Notes under the pieces: generated by a model
What the model was told of the DNA's origin: nothing
The model's database searches: none
Seen by the model: the letters and a program-made list of their open reading frames with translations, nothing else
Shown here: positions 1 to 5,900 of the stretch, in pieces
How the letters are laid out: each line of letters opens with the position of its first letter
Position numbering within the stretch: position 1 is the stretch's first letter
Source of the DNA: an uncultured Polyangiaceae bacterium
Lineage (GTDB): Bacteria > Myxococcota_A > Polyangia > Polyangiales > Houyiibacteriaceae
NCBI GenBank assembly: GCA_947259605.1
Contig: CAMYMX010000193.1
Location: 1-6,768 of the forward strand
DNA length: 6,768 bases
Direction of reading: 5' to 3'
Made by a program: the position numbers and the translations under genes

Positions 1-1
1 C

Positions 2-1234
2 CGTGGGCTTGGAAGCGAGGAGTGGAAAAGCCAGTTCAAGATGAAGGTCATCATCGATGACCACCCGCGCTGGTTTGAGGCCCTGGGCGCGTTCATCGCC
101 CGGGGGAACCGGGCGGTCTTCATCGTCGGCAACCACGACGTGGAGATCTATTGGCCTTCGGTTCAACGGATGATTTGCGATGCACTCAGCGCCGCTCTCC
201 CATCGAACATTGGCGAAGAAGAAGACGACGATCCGATCGTGTTCTGCAATTGGTTTTACCTGAGTGGCGGTGACACCTACGTCAGCCATGGGCACCAGTA
301 CGATCCCAACTGCGTCGTGCGTGACCCAATCGATCCCTTGGTCGAAGTCAACGGGCAGCCACGAGTACGGATTCCATTCGGCGACCTTGCCGCCCGATAC
401 ATGCTCAACGGAATGGGGTACTTCAATCCCCACCAGTCGGAGAACTACATCATGAGCGGCACTGCGTACGTGCGTTTCTTCTTCCGGTACATGTTGCGTA
501 CTCAGCCGCTGTTGATTTGGACCTGGGTTTGGGGTGCGTATGTCACGCTGTGGATCTCGCTTCGCACGCACTGGCTCCCGGCGATGCGCGATCCGATGCT
601 CGTCGACGACAAGGTGCGATCGATAGCCGCGCGCGCTCAAGCCACGCCCTCAATGGTTCGCAAGCTCAACGTGCTTCACGTCCCTTCAGCCACGAACAAT
701 CCGTTTCGAATTGCGCGCGAGCTGTGGCTAGACCGCGCATTCTTCCTCCTGGTCGCGCTCTTCCTCGCCTGGCAGGTCGTCCTCCACATCAACATCGCCT
801 TGCCGATCAGCCCGCTTTGGGTGTTCGTGCCGGCCTTGATCTTCATGCTTCCCTACGCGGCCTATGCTTCGTCAGTTCGGGCGACCGTCTTCGAAACGCC
901 GCTTCTCACGCCGGCTCTTTCTGAGCTGATCTTCAAGATTACCGGCGCGGGCCGCGTGGTTTTTGGACACACCCACGAGCCCAAATGCGAGCAGGTGGGT
1001 CCTATCACGCTCTACAACGGCGGGTTTTGGTCCCAGGCGTTTGCCGACCCTGAGTGCACGATCCGCCTTGGGGAGCAAACCTTCGTTTGGATCCGCCCCG
1101 GGGACGACGCGTCGGGCCGGGTAGGGGAGCTCTGCGAATGGAAGGCCGCCGAAGAGACGCCGATGCGGTCGATTTGTGCTGAAACGCAGAGCCCAGTGCC
1201 CGAGGCCGGGCTTCGCGTTGGAGCCGGTGAGTGA
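2..1234 (+). CDS. Membrane-associated calcineurin-like metallophosphoesterase (5' end outside window)
   Basis: This is a predicted metal-dependent phosphoesterase; its substrate cannot be read from the sequence. The frame is open to the left edge. Numbering from the first internal ATG (base 41), GNHD lies at residues 30-33, SHGHQYD at 82-88 and GHTH at 309-312. These are the later metal-binding motifs of the calcineurin-like fold. The earlier D-x-H and GDxxD motifs are absent, so the true start lies upstream of the window and the ATG at 41 is probably internal. Unusually, about 220 residues separate SHGH from GHTH, and this insert contains hydrophobic segments near residues 153-175, 234-252 and 256-278, so the protein is probably membrane-bound. 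It ends in a polar tail and its TGA overlaps the GTG of the thioesterase gene by four bases, suggesting coupled translation. The superfamily is secure. A UDP-diacylglucosamine hydrolase-like role is possible but unsupported. Confidence 0.88.
   Translation, partial: RGLGSEEWKSQFKMKVIIDDHPRWFEALGAFIARGNRAVFIVGNHDVEIYWPSVQRMICDALSAALPSNIGEEEDDDPIVFCNWFYLSGGDTYVSHGHQYDPNCVVRDPIDPLVEVNGQPRVRIPFGDLAARYMLNGMGYFNPHQSENYIMSGTAYVRFFFRYMLRTQPLLIWTWVWGAYVTLWISLRTHWLPAMRDPMLVDDKVRSIAARAQATPSMVRKLNVLHVPSATNNPFRIARELWLDRAFFLLVALFLAWQVVLHINIALPISPLWVFVPALIFMLPYAAYASSVRATVFETPLLTPALSELIFKITGAGRVVFGHTHEPKCEQVGPITLYNGGFWSQAFADPECTIRLGEQTFVWIRPGDDASGRVGELCEWKAAEETPMRSICAETQSPVPEAGLRVGAGE
1220..1223 (+). promoter_or_regulatory. 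Ribosome binding site for the thioesterase GTG start
   Basis: GGAG lies seven bases before the GTG at 1231, inside the last codons of the metallophosphoesterase gene. It supports GTG 1231 over the in-frame ATG at 1255, which would remove the beginning of the first conserved strand. Confidence 0.6.
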
Positions 1235-1662
1235 CGCGGCCGTTCGTCTATACGATGCGGGTCCGTTTTCGCGACACCGACATGCAGGGCCACGTCTACT
1301 TCGGCAACTATTTCGTCTTCTGTGACGAGGCCCTCGGCGCATACATGCGTGCCGTAGGGGTTCCGTGGCAGGACATGGTGAAGAGCGGCACAGACATGTT
1401 CTACGTGAACGCGACTTGCGATTACCTAGGCAGCGCCAGGTTCGAAGAGGACGTTCACATCGAGACCCGTATCTCCCGATTCGGGACATCGAGCTTCACA
1501 AGCTCTTTCGTGATTCGCAACGACCGAGATGAGACGCTTGCGAAGGCGAGCGTCACCAGCGTCTGCGTCGATCCGCGGAGCCGAGAGAAGGTCACCGTGC
1601 CGGTCGCATTCCGTGAGGCGATCGCAGCGTTCGAAGAGGCCGCGGCGATGGCTGAACGCTGA
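1231..1662 (+). CDS. Hotdog-fold acyl-CoA thioesterase (YbgC/4HBT family)
   Basis: This is a predicted cytoplasmic thioesterase that hydrolyses acyl-CoA thioesters to a free acid and CoA. At 143 residues it has the normal length for a single-domain 4-hydroxybenzoyl-CoA thioesterase/YbgC-type protein. The family signature is at residues 10-27: RVRFRDTDMQGHVYFGNY. Asp17 aligns with the catalytic aspartate known from the family, followed by the GHV and NY residues that shape the active site. The central VNATCDYLGSARFEEDV stretch fits the next strands of the hotdog fold. The GTG start overlaps the stop of the metallophosphoesterase gene (GTGA) and has a well-placed GGAG. The acyl substrate is unknown. 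No tol-pal genes follow, so the usual ybgC context is missing and I do not assign that symbol. Confidence 0.9.
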   Translation: MTRPFVYTMRVRFRDTDMQGHVYFGNYFVFCDEALGAYMRAVGVPWQDMVKSGTDMFYVNATCDYLGSARFEEDVHIETRISRFGTSSFTSSFVIRNDRDETLAKASVTSVCVDPRSREKVTVPVAFREAIAAFEEAAAMAER

Positions 1663-1730
1663 CCGGTACGGGCTCGCGCTTCCGAGGGCGCGGTGGGCCA
1701 TCGTGCGAACTGGTTTACGCACTGGCGCGA

Positions 1731-1764
1731 GGCCAGGAATGGCCAACCATTTGGCAAAATTGCC
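1731..1764. repeat. Three chained short inverted repeats upstream of the DUF2141 gene
   Basis: Three perfect 5-bp-arm inverted repeats follow one another and share bases: GGCCA/TGGCC (1731-1735 with 1740-1744, loop 4), GCCAA/TTGGC (1742-1746 with 1751-1755, loop 4) and GGCAA/TTGCC (1753-1757 with 1760-1764, loop 2). No T-run follows, so this does not look like an intrinsic terminator. Mutually exclusive hairpins or an operator cluster are possible. The palindromes are read directly; any function is inference. Confidence 0.4.
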
Positions 1765-1787
1765 CGCCTCGTCTAAACATTTATAGC
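1751..1787 (+). promoter_or_regulatory. Candidate sigma-70-type promoter for the DUF2141 gene
   Basis: This is an A/T-rich patch in an otherwise GC-rich gap. TTGCCC (1760-1765) and TATAGC (1782-1787) are 16 bases apart, each a partial match to the -35 and -10 consensus. TTGGCA (1751-1756), followed 17 bases later by TAAACA (1774-1779), is an alternative. The site lies 65-100 bases before the ATG at 1852 and overlaps the last two inverted repeats, so an operator role for them is plausible. The prediction is weak and made by eye. Confidence 0.3.
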
Positions 1788-1839
1788 ATCTCTGCGTCGA
1801 ACTGGCATGAAGACGAGCCGGACGCGCGGATGGGAATCC

Positions 1840-1845
1840 GGGGAG
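1840..1845 (+). promoter_or_regulatory. Ribosome binding site deciding the DUF2141 start
   Basis: GGGGAG lies six bases before the ATG at 1852. The upstream in-frame ATG at 1807 has no comparable site and would put 15 polar residues before the signal peptide. This favours 1852. Confidence 0.6.
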
Positions 1846-1851
1846 CATTCG

Positions 1852-2337
1852 ATGGTTTGGACCAAAATGGTGTGTGCGACTTCCATCGCCATCGCGCTGA
1901 TCGGCTCGCTGGTGTGGACTGCCGCTTCAGAGGCGCAAGTCGACACCGATCCGGCTGCGAAGAACATCCTCTCGCTTGAAATCACGGGCGTTCGAGAGGG
2001 TACTGTAGGCCAGATGGCCTGCGCGCTGTTCTGGGAAAACAAAGGCTTCCCACGCAAGCATCGTCGTGCGCTGCGCCGAACCTGGGTTGATGTCGAAGGG
2101 GACACCGTCACCTGCGTGTTCAAGCGGACGGGCTTAGGCGACTACGCCGCATCGGTATTCGTCGACACGAACGGCAATGGCAAGCTGGACACCAACGCGA
2201 TCGGGAGCCCGAAAGAGCCCTGGGGCGTCTCACAGAACGCAAAGTCGAAGAGGTTTGGCCCGCCCCTCTACAAGGACGCGAAGTTCACCTATCGGGGCGC
2301 GGCTGTGACGATTCCGATCGAGCTCGTCTACGACTAG
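1852..2337 (+). CDS. Secreted DUF2141 family protein
   Basis: This is an exported protein of unknown function, 161 residues from ATG 1852. Residues 1-28 form a typical signal peptide: a short basic start, a hydrophobic core (about 7-24) and a likely cleavage after SEA, just before Gln29. The mature part carries the DUF2141 hallmark GDYAASVFVDTNGNGKLD at residues 96-113, then GSPKEPWG (118-125) and FGPPLYKDAKF (135-145). The D-x-N-x-N-x-K-L-D loop (105-113) resembles a calcium-binding loop, which is inference only. Cys57 and Cys88 could form a disulfide after export. A longer start at 1807 is possible but has no good ribosome binding site. The gene stands alone after a 189-base gap and its TAG interlocks with the stop of the DsrE2-like gene on the other strand (shared CTAG, 2334-2337). 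The family is confident; no molecular role is established. Confidence 0.85.
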   Translation: MVWTKMVCATSIAIALIGSLVWTAASEAQVDTDPAAKNILSLEITGVREGTVGQMACALFWENKGFPRKHRRALRRTWVDVEGDTVTCVFKRTGLGDYAASVFVDTNGNGKLDTNAIGSPKEPWGVSQNAKSKRFGPPLYKDAKFTYRGAAVTIPIELVYD

Positions 2338-2813
2338 ACGAAGATGATCTGAGCGCCTTCGCTCATGTCCATGAAGTCCATCGCGGTCAGCACGTCTTTG
2401 ACCTGCGGCACCAAGTCGTCCTTCGTGAGCTTGAACATGTCGAGTGCCATCTGGCAGCCGTAGAGATCGGCGCCGGCATCATCGAGCATTTCGATGAACT
2501 CGCGAATCGGCGGGATCTCGAGCCGTTCCATTTCTTTTCGCATTTGCGCGGTGGCAAAGGCTTCGACCCCCGGCAAGCCTGCAATCATGGCTGGAATGGG
2601 CGCAGACGGGTTCCCCACGAGGTTCAGGTGAAGGTGGTCGATCTTCTTCTTGTTGACGATGTCGAGCCCCCAGAACGTGAAGAACAGGCGGGCGTCGACA
2701 CCCGCCATCCGCGCCGCGTTGGCCAAAATCAGACCTGGGTAGGCCATGTCGAAGCTTCCTTTCGAGCAAATCACGCTCAAGCTTCGTTTCTTCTCGGTTC
2801 CTGTGTCGGTCAT
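2334..2813 (-). CDS. DsrE/DsrF-like sulfur-relay protein (DsrE2 type)
   Basis: This is a predicted cytoplasmic or peripheral sulfur-transfer protein of the DsrE/DsrF/DrsH-like (DsrE2) family, 159 residues. Members of this superfamily carry persulfide sulfur on a cysteine. An N-terminal strand ends in Cys16 (VICSKGSFDMAY), followed by FFTFWGLDIV (44-53), usual in DsrE2 proteins. The second cysteine, Cys120 in LYGCQMALDMF, is in the position of the family's conserved cysteine and is the likely sulfur carrier. No transmembrane segment is evident, although some DsrE2 proteins have them. AGGAG six bases before the ATG supports the start. It is the last gene of the three-gene minus-strand operon, 22 bases after the DsrC/TusE-like gene, which fits a job as sulfur donor or acceptor for that protein. 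Its stop overlaps that of the convergent DUF2141 gene. Confidence 0.88.
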   Translation of the reverse strand: MTDTGTEKKRSLSVICSKGSFDMAYPGLILANAARMAGVDARLFFTFWGLDIVNKKKIDHLHLNLVGNPSAPIPAMIAGLPGVEAFATAQMRKEMERLEIPPIREFIEMLDDAGADLYGCQMALDMFKLTKDDLVPQVKDVLTAMDFMDMSEGAQIIFV

Positions 2814-2835
2814 GGGTTTCTCCTACAAGGCGCGC

Positions 2836-3135
2836 CTACAGGCACGACTTGGGTTTGGGGATGCCGGCGATTTTGGCGATGAGCTTCGCGGGACCGTCGG
2901 GGAAGAGCTTGTAGATGGACTTGATCGGCGTTTCCGATCGCTTGCTGATCTTTCGGAGCCCGGGGCTCGAGCCGGACTCCCCTTCGATCGCTCGAGCGGT
3001 TTTGAGCACTTTCCAGTGCTCGTCTCCGAGCTGTATTCCCATTTGCGATGCAAGCTCTTGCGCGAGCTCTTCAGACCAGTCGTCGCGATTCGCGAGATAG
3101 CCCTCTGCATCGGTTTGCAAAGCTTCGAGTGACAT
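2836..3135 (-). CDS. Short DsrC/TusE family sulfur carrier with a single C-terminal cysteine
   Basis: This is a predicted small sulfur-carrier protein, 99 residues, slightly shorter than typical DsrC/TusE (about 105-110). Family features in order are DAEGYL (9-14), DDWSEELA (18-25), the GIQLGDEHWKVL helix (33-44) and the C-terminal arm IYKLFPDGPAKLIAKIAGIPKPKSCL (74-99). The penultimate Cys98 is the conserved cysteine that carries sulfur in the family. The second DsrC cysteine, about 11 residues earlier, is replaced by Ala87. By the usual distinction this makes it TusE-like (one cysteine) rather than a true two-cysteine DsrC. The region after residue 47 looks shortened. ATG 3135 is chosen because AGGAGG sits six bases upstream; ATG 3138, adding one residue, is nearly as good. 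Its start overlaps the stop of the flavoprotein gene, so translation is probably coupled. Whether it serves tRNA thiolation or sulfur oxidation is not decided by sequence, but the neighbours favour sulfide-derived sulfur. Confidence 0.88.
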   Translation of the reverse strand: MSLEALQTDAEGYLANRDDWSEELAQELASQMGIQLGDEHWKVLKTARAIEGESGSSPGLRKISKRSETPIKSIYKLFPDGPAKLIAKIAGIPKPKSCL

Positions 3136-4388
3136 CATTCGCCTCCTAGTTCCGCTGCGGCGGAGAGTTGTTTGCCTGCCAACGACATCGTTGGGGAAAT
3201 GGGAATCGGCCGCGCGGGCAAGAGCGCATGCCAGTAGACATGTCGGAACATCAGCTTTGCCCAGTGGTTGCGCCGGCACTCTTTGAGCAGGGGCAGCGGG
3301 CCGATGCCCGGGATGGGGAACTGACCGGGAAGAGGTTCCGTCTCGTAATTGAAGTCGATCAGCATGGCCTTTCCGTGGCCTGTTTCGACGAAGCAGTTGG
3401 AGTGCCCGTCGAAGCTCGGCTTGAGCTCCTTGCCGTCGATCGCTCCGAGGATGTTTTCGGTCATCAGGTCGGCCTGGAAGTGCGCAACTGAACCTGCCTT
3501 CGAGCTCGGTAGGTCGGTGGCATCTCCAATGCAGAAGACACGCTCGACGTTCTTGGCGGCCAATGTGTGGGGGTCGGTCGGCACGAAGGCGAGTTCGTCG
3601 CCCAAGTCGCTATCCTCGAGGAAGCCGGCCCCCATGTGCGGCGGGATCGTGACGAGTAGGTCGTAGGGGACCTCGCGTTCATCGTAGGAGCGAATCACGT
3701 TCTTCTCGGAGTCGACTTCGCCGGTCATGAACTCGGTTTCGACCTGAATGCCTTTCTCTTCCAGGAGGTAGCCGAGGGTCTTGGAGGCGAGTGGTTTCGT
3801 GAAGGCGCCGTCAAGCGGTGTCGCGTAGACCAGCTCGGTCTTGTCGCGAATGCCACGCTTCGTGAGATAATCATCGGTCAAGAACGCAAACTCGAGCGGC
3901 GCGACCGGACACTTGATGGGCATCTCGACGATGTTGATGACCAGACGGCCGCCTTCGAAGTTGGCGAGCCCTTCTTGGAGGGCCTTGGCTCCGTCGAGCG
4001 TATAGAAGTCGAAGACGTTTTTCCGCCAGCCCTCACCCAGCATGCCCTCGATCATGTCGGGTCGCACCTCCGTGCCCGAAGCGATGATCAAAAAGTCGTA
4101 CGAGAGCTCGTCTCCTTCTTCGAGCTCGACGACGCGGCGGTCGGTGTCGATCGCTTTGACCGTTTTTTGGTGCCACGTGATTCCCTTGCCGAGCGTGGAT
4201 CCGCGTTCCCGGAGGATTCGCTCTTCGGTTTCCTTTCCGAAAGGCAAGAACAGCAACCCGGGCTGATAGAGATGCGTGCCCGAGGGGTCCACGATCGCGA
4301 CGTCCCAGTCCTTCGAGAGACGTCGTCGTAGCTTATGGGCGATCGCAGTGCCGGCAGTCCCAGCGCCCAAGATGAGAATGGTTTTCAT
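3135..4388 (-). CDS. Sulfide:quinone oxidoreductase-like FAD flavoprotein
   Basis: This is a predicted peripheral membrane flavoprotein, 417 residues, that would oxidise sulfide to zero-valent sulfur and pass electrons to quinone. The N-terminal FAD-binding motif GAGTAG is at residues 8-13, after MKTILIL. IIASGTEV (101-108) is the second nucleotide-fold motif, and CIGDATDLPSSKAGSVAHFQ (286-305) matches the SQR/flavocytochrome c GD...P-S-K signature. Cys160 (PIKCPVAP) and Cys332 (SNCFVETG) are where the two redox cysteines of the family sit; the third cysteine of many SQRs, near residue 128, is missing. The C-terminal stretch (about 371-398), rich in Trp, Arg and His, could be the membrane-binding helix. 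ATG 4388 has GAGG seven bases upstream; an in-frame ATG at 4466 would add 26 residues before the FAD motif and is unlikely. It heads the operon with the DsrC/TusE-like and DsrE2-like genes. Related NADH dehydrogenase-like or persulfide-reducing flavoproteins are alternatives. Confidence 0.87.
   Translation of the reverse strand: MKTILILGAGTAGTAIAHKLRRRLSKDWDVAIVDPSGTHLYQPGLLFLPFGKETEERILRERGSTLGKGITWHQKTVKAIDTDRRVVELEEGDELSYDFLIIASGTEVRPDMIEGMLGEGWRKNVFDFYTLDGAKALQEGLANFEGGRLVINIVEMPIKCPVAPLEFAFLTDDYLTKRGIRDKTELVYATPLDGAFTKPLASKTLGYLLEEKGIQVETEFMTGEVDSEKNVIRSYDEREVPYDLLVTIPPHMGAGFLEDSDLGDELAFVPTDPHTLAAKNVERVFCIGDATDLPSSKAGSVAHFQADLMTENILGAIDGKELKPSFDGHSNCFVETGHGKAMLIDFNYETEPLPGQFPIPGIGPLPLLKECRRNHWAKLMFRHVYWHALLPARPIPISPTMSLAGKQLSAAAELGGE
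3142..3147 (-). promoter_or_regulatory. Ribosome binding site of the DsrC/TusE-like gene
   Basis: A full AGGAGG (CCTCCT on the plus strand) lies inside the last codons of the flavoprotein gene, six bases before ATG 3135 and three before ATG 3138. It is the best Shine-Dalgarno match noticed in the window and rules out the much longer reading that starts at 3279. Confidence 0.65.
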
Positions 4389-4562
4389 GTCACGGCCTCG
4401 TCTGAGCCCGGCGAGTTTGCAAGCAGTGTGCCGACGGGTGCAGGGCTCAACTAGGGAATCGTGCATACGATGACTACACCCTCGCCAAACTCGACGGCCT
4501 GGTTTTTCTCGGGCTTCGCGTGTCGATGTGCTTGCAGTCGTCTGCTCGAACTGACGGACCTG

Positions 4563-5858
4563 TCAGACGTGGTCGGACGCCGCGGCGAGCGCGCGATCCG
4601 AAGGCGAATAATTTTCGGCGGACAAAGGCGCATCTGCATTTTTTGCGCGCTCTCGCATGGCGGTTAGAAAACGCAGCGTGCCGTCGAGCATGCGGGCCGT
4701 GCGCGGCGATGCGAAAATGTCGAATGCGTGCTGGGCGCCTCGGAGCTCCGTGTACGTCACCGGAGCGCTCGAAATCTCCCGGAGGGTTTCGGCGAAGAGG
4801 CGCGCGTCCTCGACGGGAGCCAGGGTATCACGATCGCCGTGCACGATGAGAAAGGGCGGTGCGTCCGGGTGGACCCGGTCGAGCGGGGAAGCGCGAACGA
4901 ATTTCTCGGGTTCCCTTGCGAAGAACGCCTTCATGATCATCGGCTCGAGCATCTGAGAACGAAACCGCGGCAGCATCGTGTCGAGCCGGTTGGTGAAGTC
5001 GTACACCCCGTAGACGGGCACGGCGGCTTGCAAGCTCGTATCCGCATCTTCGAAGCCGGGCTGATACTCGGGGTCGTTTGCGGTCAGGGCCATCATCGCG
5101 GTGAGGTGCCCGCCCGCCGAACCACCGGTGACCGCAACGAAACTCGGGTCGATGCCGTATTCATCGGCGTGCTCCCGAATCCATTTCAGAGCGTACTTCA
5201 GGTCGACTAGGTGGTCGGGCCAGGTTGCGGCCGGGCTCAAGCGATAGTTGACGTTGAAGCAGACCCAGCCGTTCGCGGCGAGGTGTCCGATGAGGGGCCA
5301 GCCCTGCTCGCGCTTGTCTCCGATGATCCAGGCGCCGCCGTGAATCTGTATGATCGCCGGACGATTGGTGCACCGGTCCTCGGGCATCGCGACGTCCAGC
5401 CGTAGTGTCTTGCCCGAGGCTTCACGGTACGTGACGTCACGAAGCACCCTGACGCCGGCGCGGCGGAACAGAAACGGTACGACGAGCTGGGTAAGCGGGA
5501 GGCGCGCGGCGTTCTCCGGCTCAGCGAAGTCTGCAAGGGCATCGTCAAAGGTGTGCCGGGTATTGTGGCCGTCGCGAAATAGTATGAGGAGGCCCAGCCA
5601 GGAGGCGATCGTGATTCCCATGCCGAGCACCCCCGCCCAGTGCGACAGAGCGCCGAGCTCGACGAATAAGAGAGTTGCGATCGCCTGCCAGACGATGTGG
5701 TGGAGGGCCAATTCGGCCGTGAGCCAGGACCCGAAGAAGCTGGGTACGAAGAGAGCCGGTATTCGTCGCACTGGCACGAAGGCGTTCAGTGTGAACACCG
5801 CTCCAAGTATGCTCACCGCTAGGAACAACCAGGCAACGTGAGTTTCGCTGAGCCACAT
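4563..5858 (-). CDS. Membrane-anchored alpha/beta hydrolase (esterase/lipase, HSL-like)
   Basis: This is a predicted carboxylic-ester hydrolase of 431 residues. The N-terminal third is hydrophobic, with probable membrane segments near residues 9-27, 33-50, 53-71 and 73-94. An alpha/beta hydrolase domain follows from about residue 135. HGGAW (173-177) is the oxyanion-hole motif of the HSL/esterase group, and GGSAGGH (245-251) is the nucleophile elbow with Ser247. Asp344 in HGDRDTLAP and His377 in AQHAFD complete the likely triad. Ordinary members are about 300 residues, so the membrane part is an addition. ATG 5858 is chosen because it precedes the first membrane helix, and AGAAGG lies nine bases upstream. 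The frame stays open to an ATG at 5963, but that would add 35 polar residues and overlap nhaA on the other strand. A 174-base gap separates its stop from the sulfur operon, so a shared transcript is possible but not shown. The substrate is unknown. Confidence 0.87.
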   Translation of the reverse strand: MWLSETHVAWLFLAVSILGAVFTLNAFVPVRRIPALFVPSFFGSWLTAELALHHIVWQAIATLLFVELGALSHWAGVLGMGITIASWLGLLILFRDGHNTRHTFDDALADFAEPENAARLPLTQLVVPFLFRRAGVRVLRDVTYREASGKTLRLDVAMPEDRCTNRPAIIQIHGGAWIIGDKREQGWPLIGHLAANGWVCFNVNYRLSPAATWPDHLVDLKYALKWIREHADEYGIDPSFVAVTGGSAGGHLTAMMALTANDPEYQPGFEDADTSLQAAVPVYGVYDFTNRLDTMLPRFRSQMLEPMIMKAFFAREPEKFVRASPLDRVHPDAPPFLIVHGDRDTLAPVEDARLFAETLREISSAPVTYTELRGAQHAFDIFASPRTARMLDGTLRFLTAMRERAKNADAPLSAENYSPSDRALAAASDHV

Positions 5859-5900
5859 AGACCCTGGCCTTCTAGCACGTTCCGCGATAAGCCGAGGCCG

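Noticed and set aside
872..1489. A 205-codon open frame on the minus strand across the phosphoesterase/thioesterase junction.
   Set aside because: It is extremely rich in Arg and low in hydrophobic order, has no recognisable motif and lies antisense to two well-supported genes; long shadow frames are expected in GC-rich DNA.
1675..1692. CGCGC/GCGCG hairpin just after the thioesterase gene as a terminator.
   Set aside because: The stem is five pairs with an eight-base loop and no T-run follows; such pairs are common by chance in GC-rich sequence.
1751..1763. Sigma-54-like TTGGC...TTGC pattern before the DUF2141 gene.
   Set aside because: The spacing between GG and GC is seven bases, whereas sigma-54 promoters need ten.
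1426..1848. A 140-codon minus-strand frame over the thioesterase end and the following gap.
   Set aside because: It has no motif or convincing ribosome binding site and is mostly antisense to the thioesterase.
4389..4562. Possible minus-strand promoter TTTGGC (4489-4484), 16 bases, TATGCA (4467-4462), for the sulfur operon.
   Set aside because: The -10 matches consensus at only about three positions. A promoter is expected in this 174-base gap, but I cannot place it, and I see no clear terminator after the hydrolase gene either.
4461..4849. Two plus-strand frames beginning in the gap before the sulfur operon (starts 4461 and 4520).
   Set aside because: They run antisense into the hydrolase C-terminus, have Arg/Cys-rich composition typical of shadows, and match no family I recognise.
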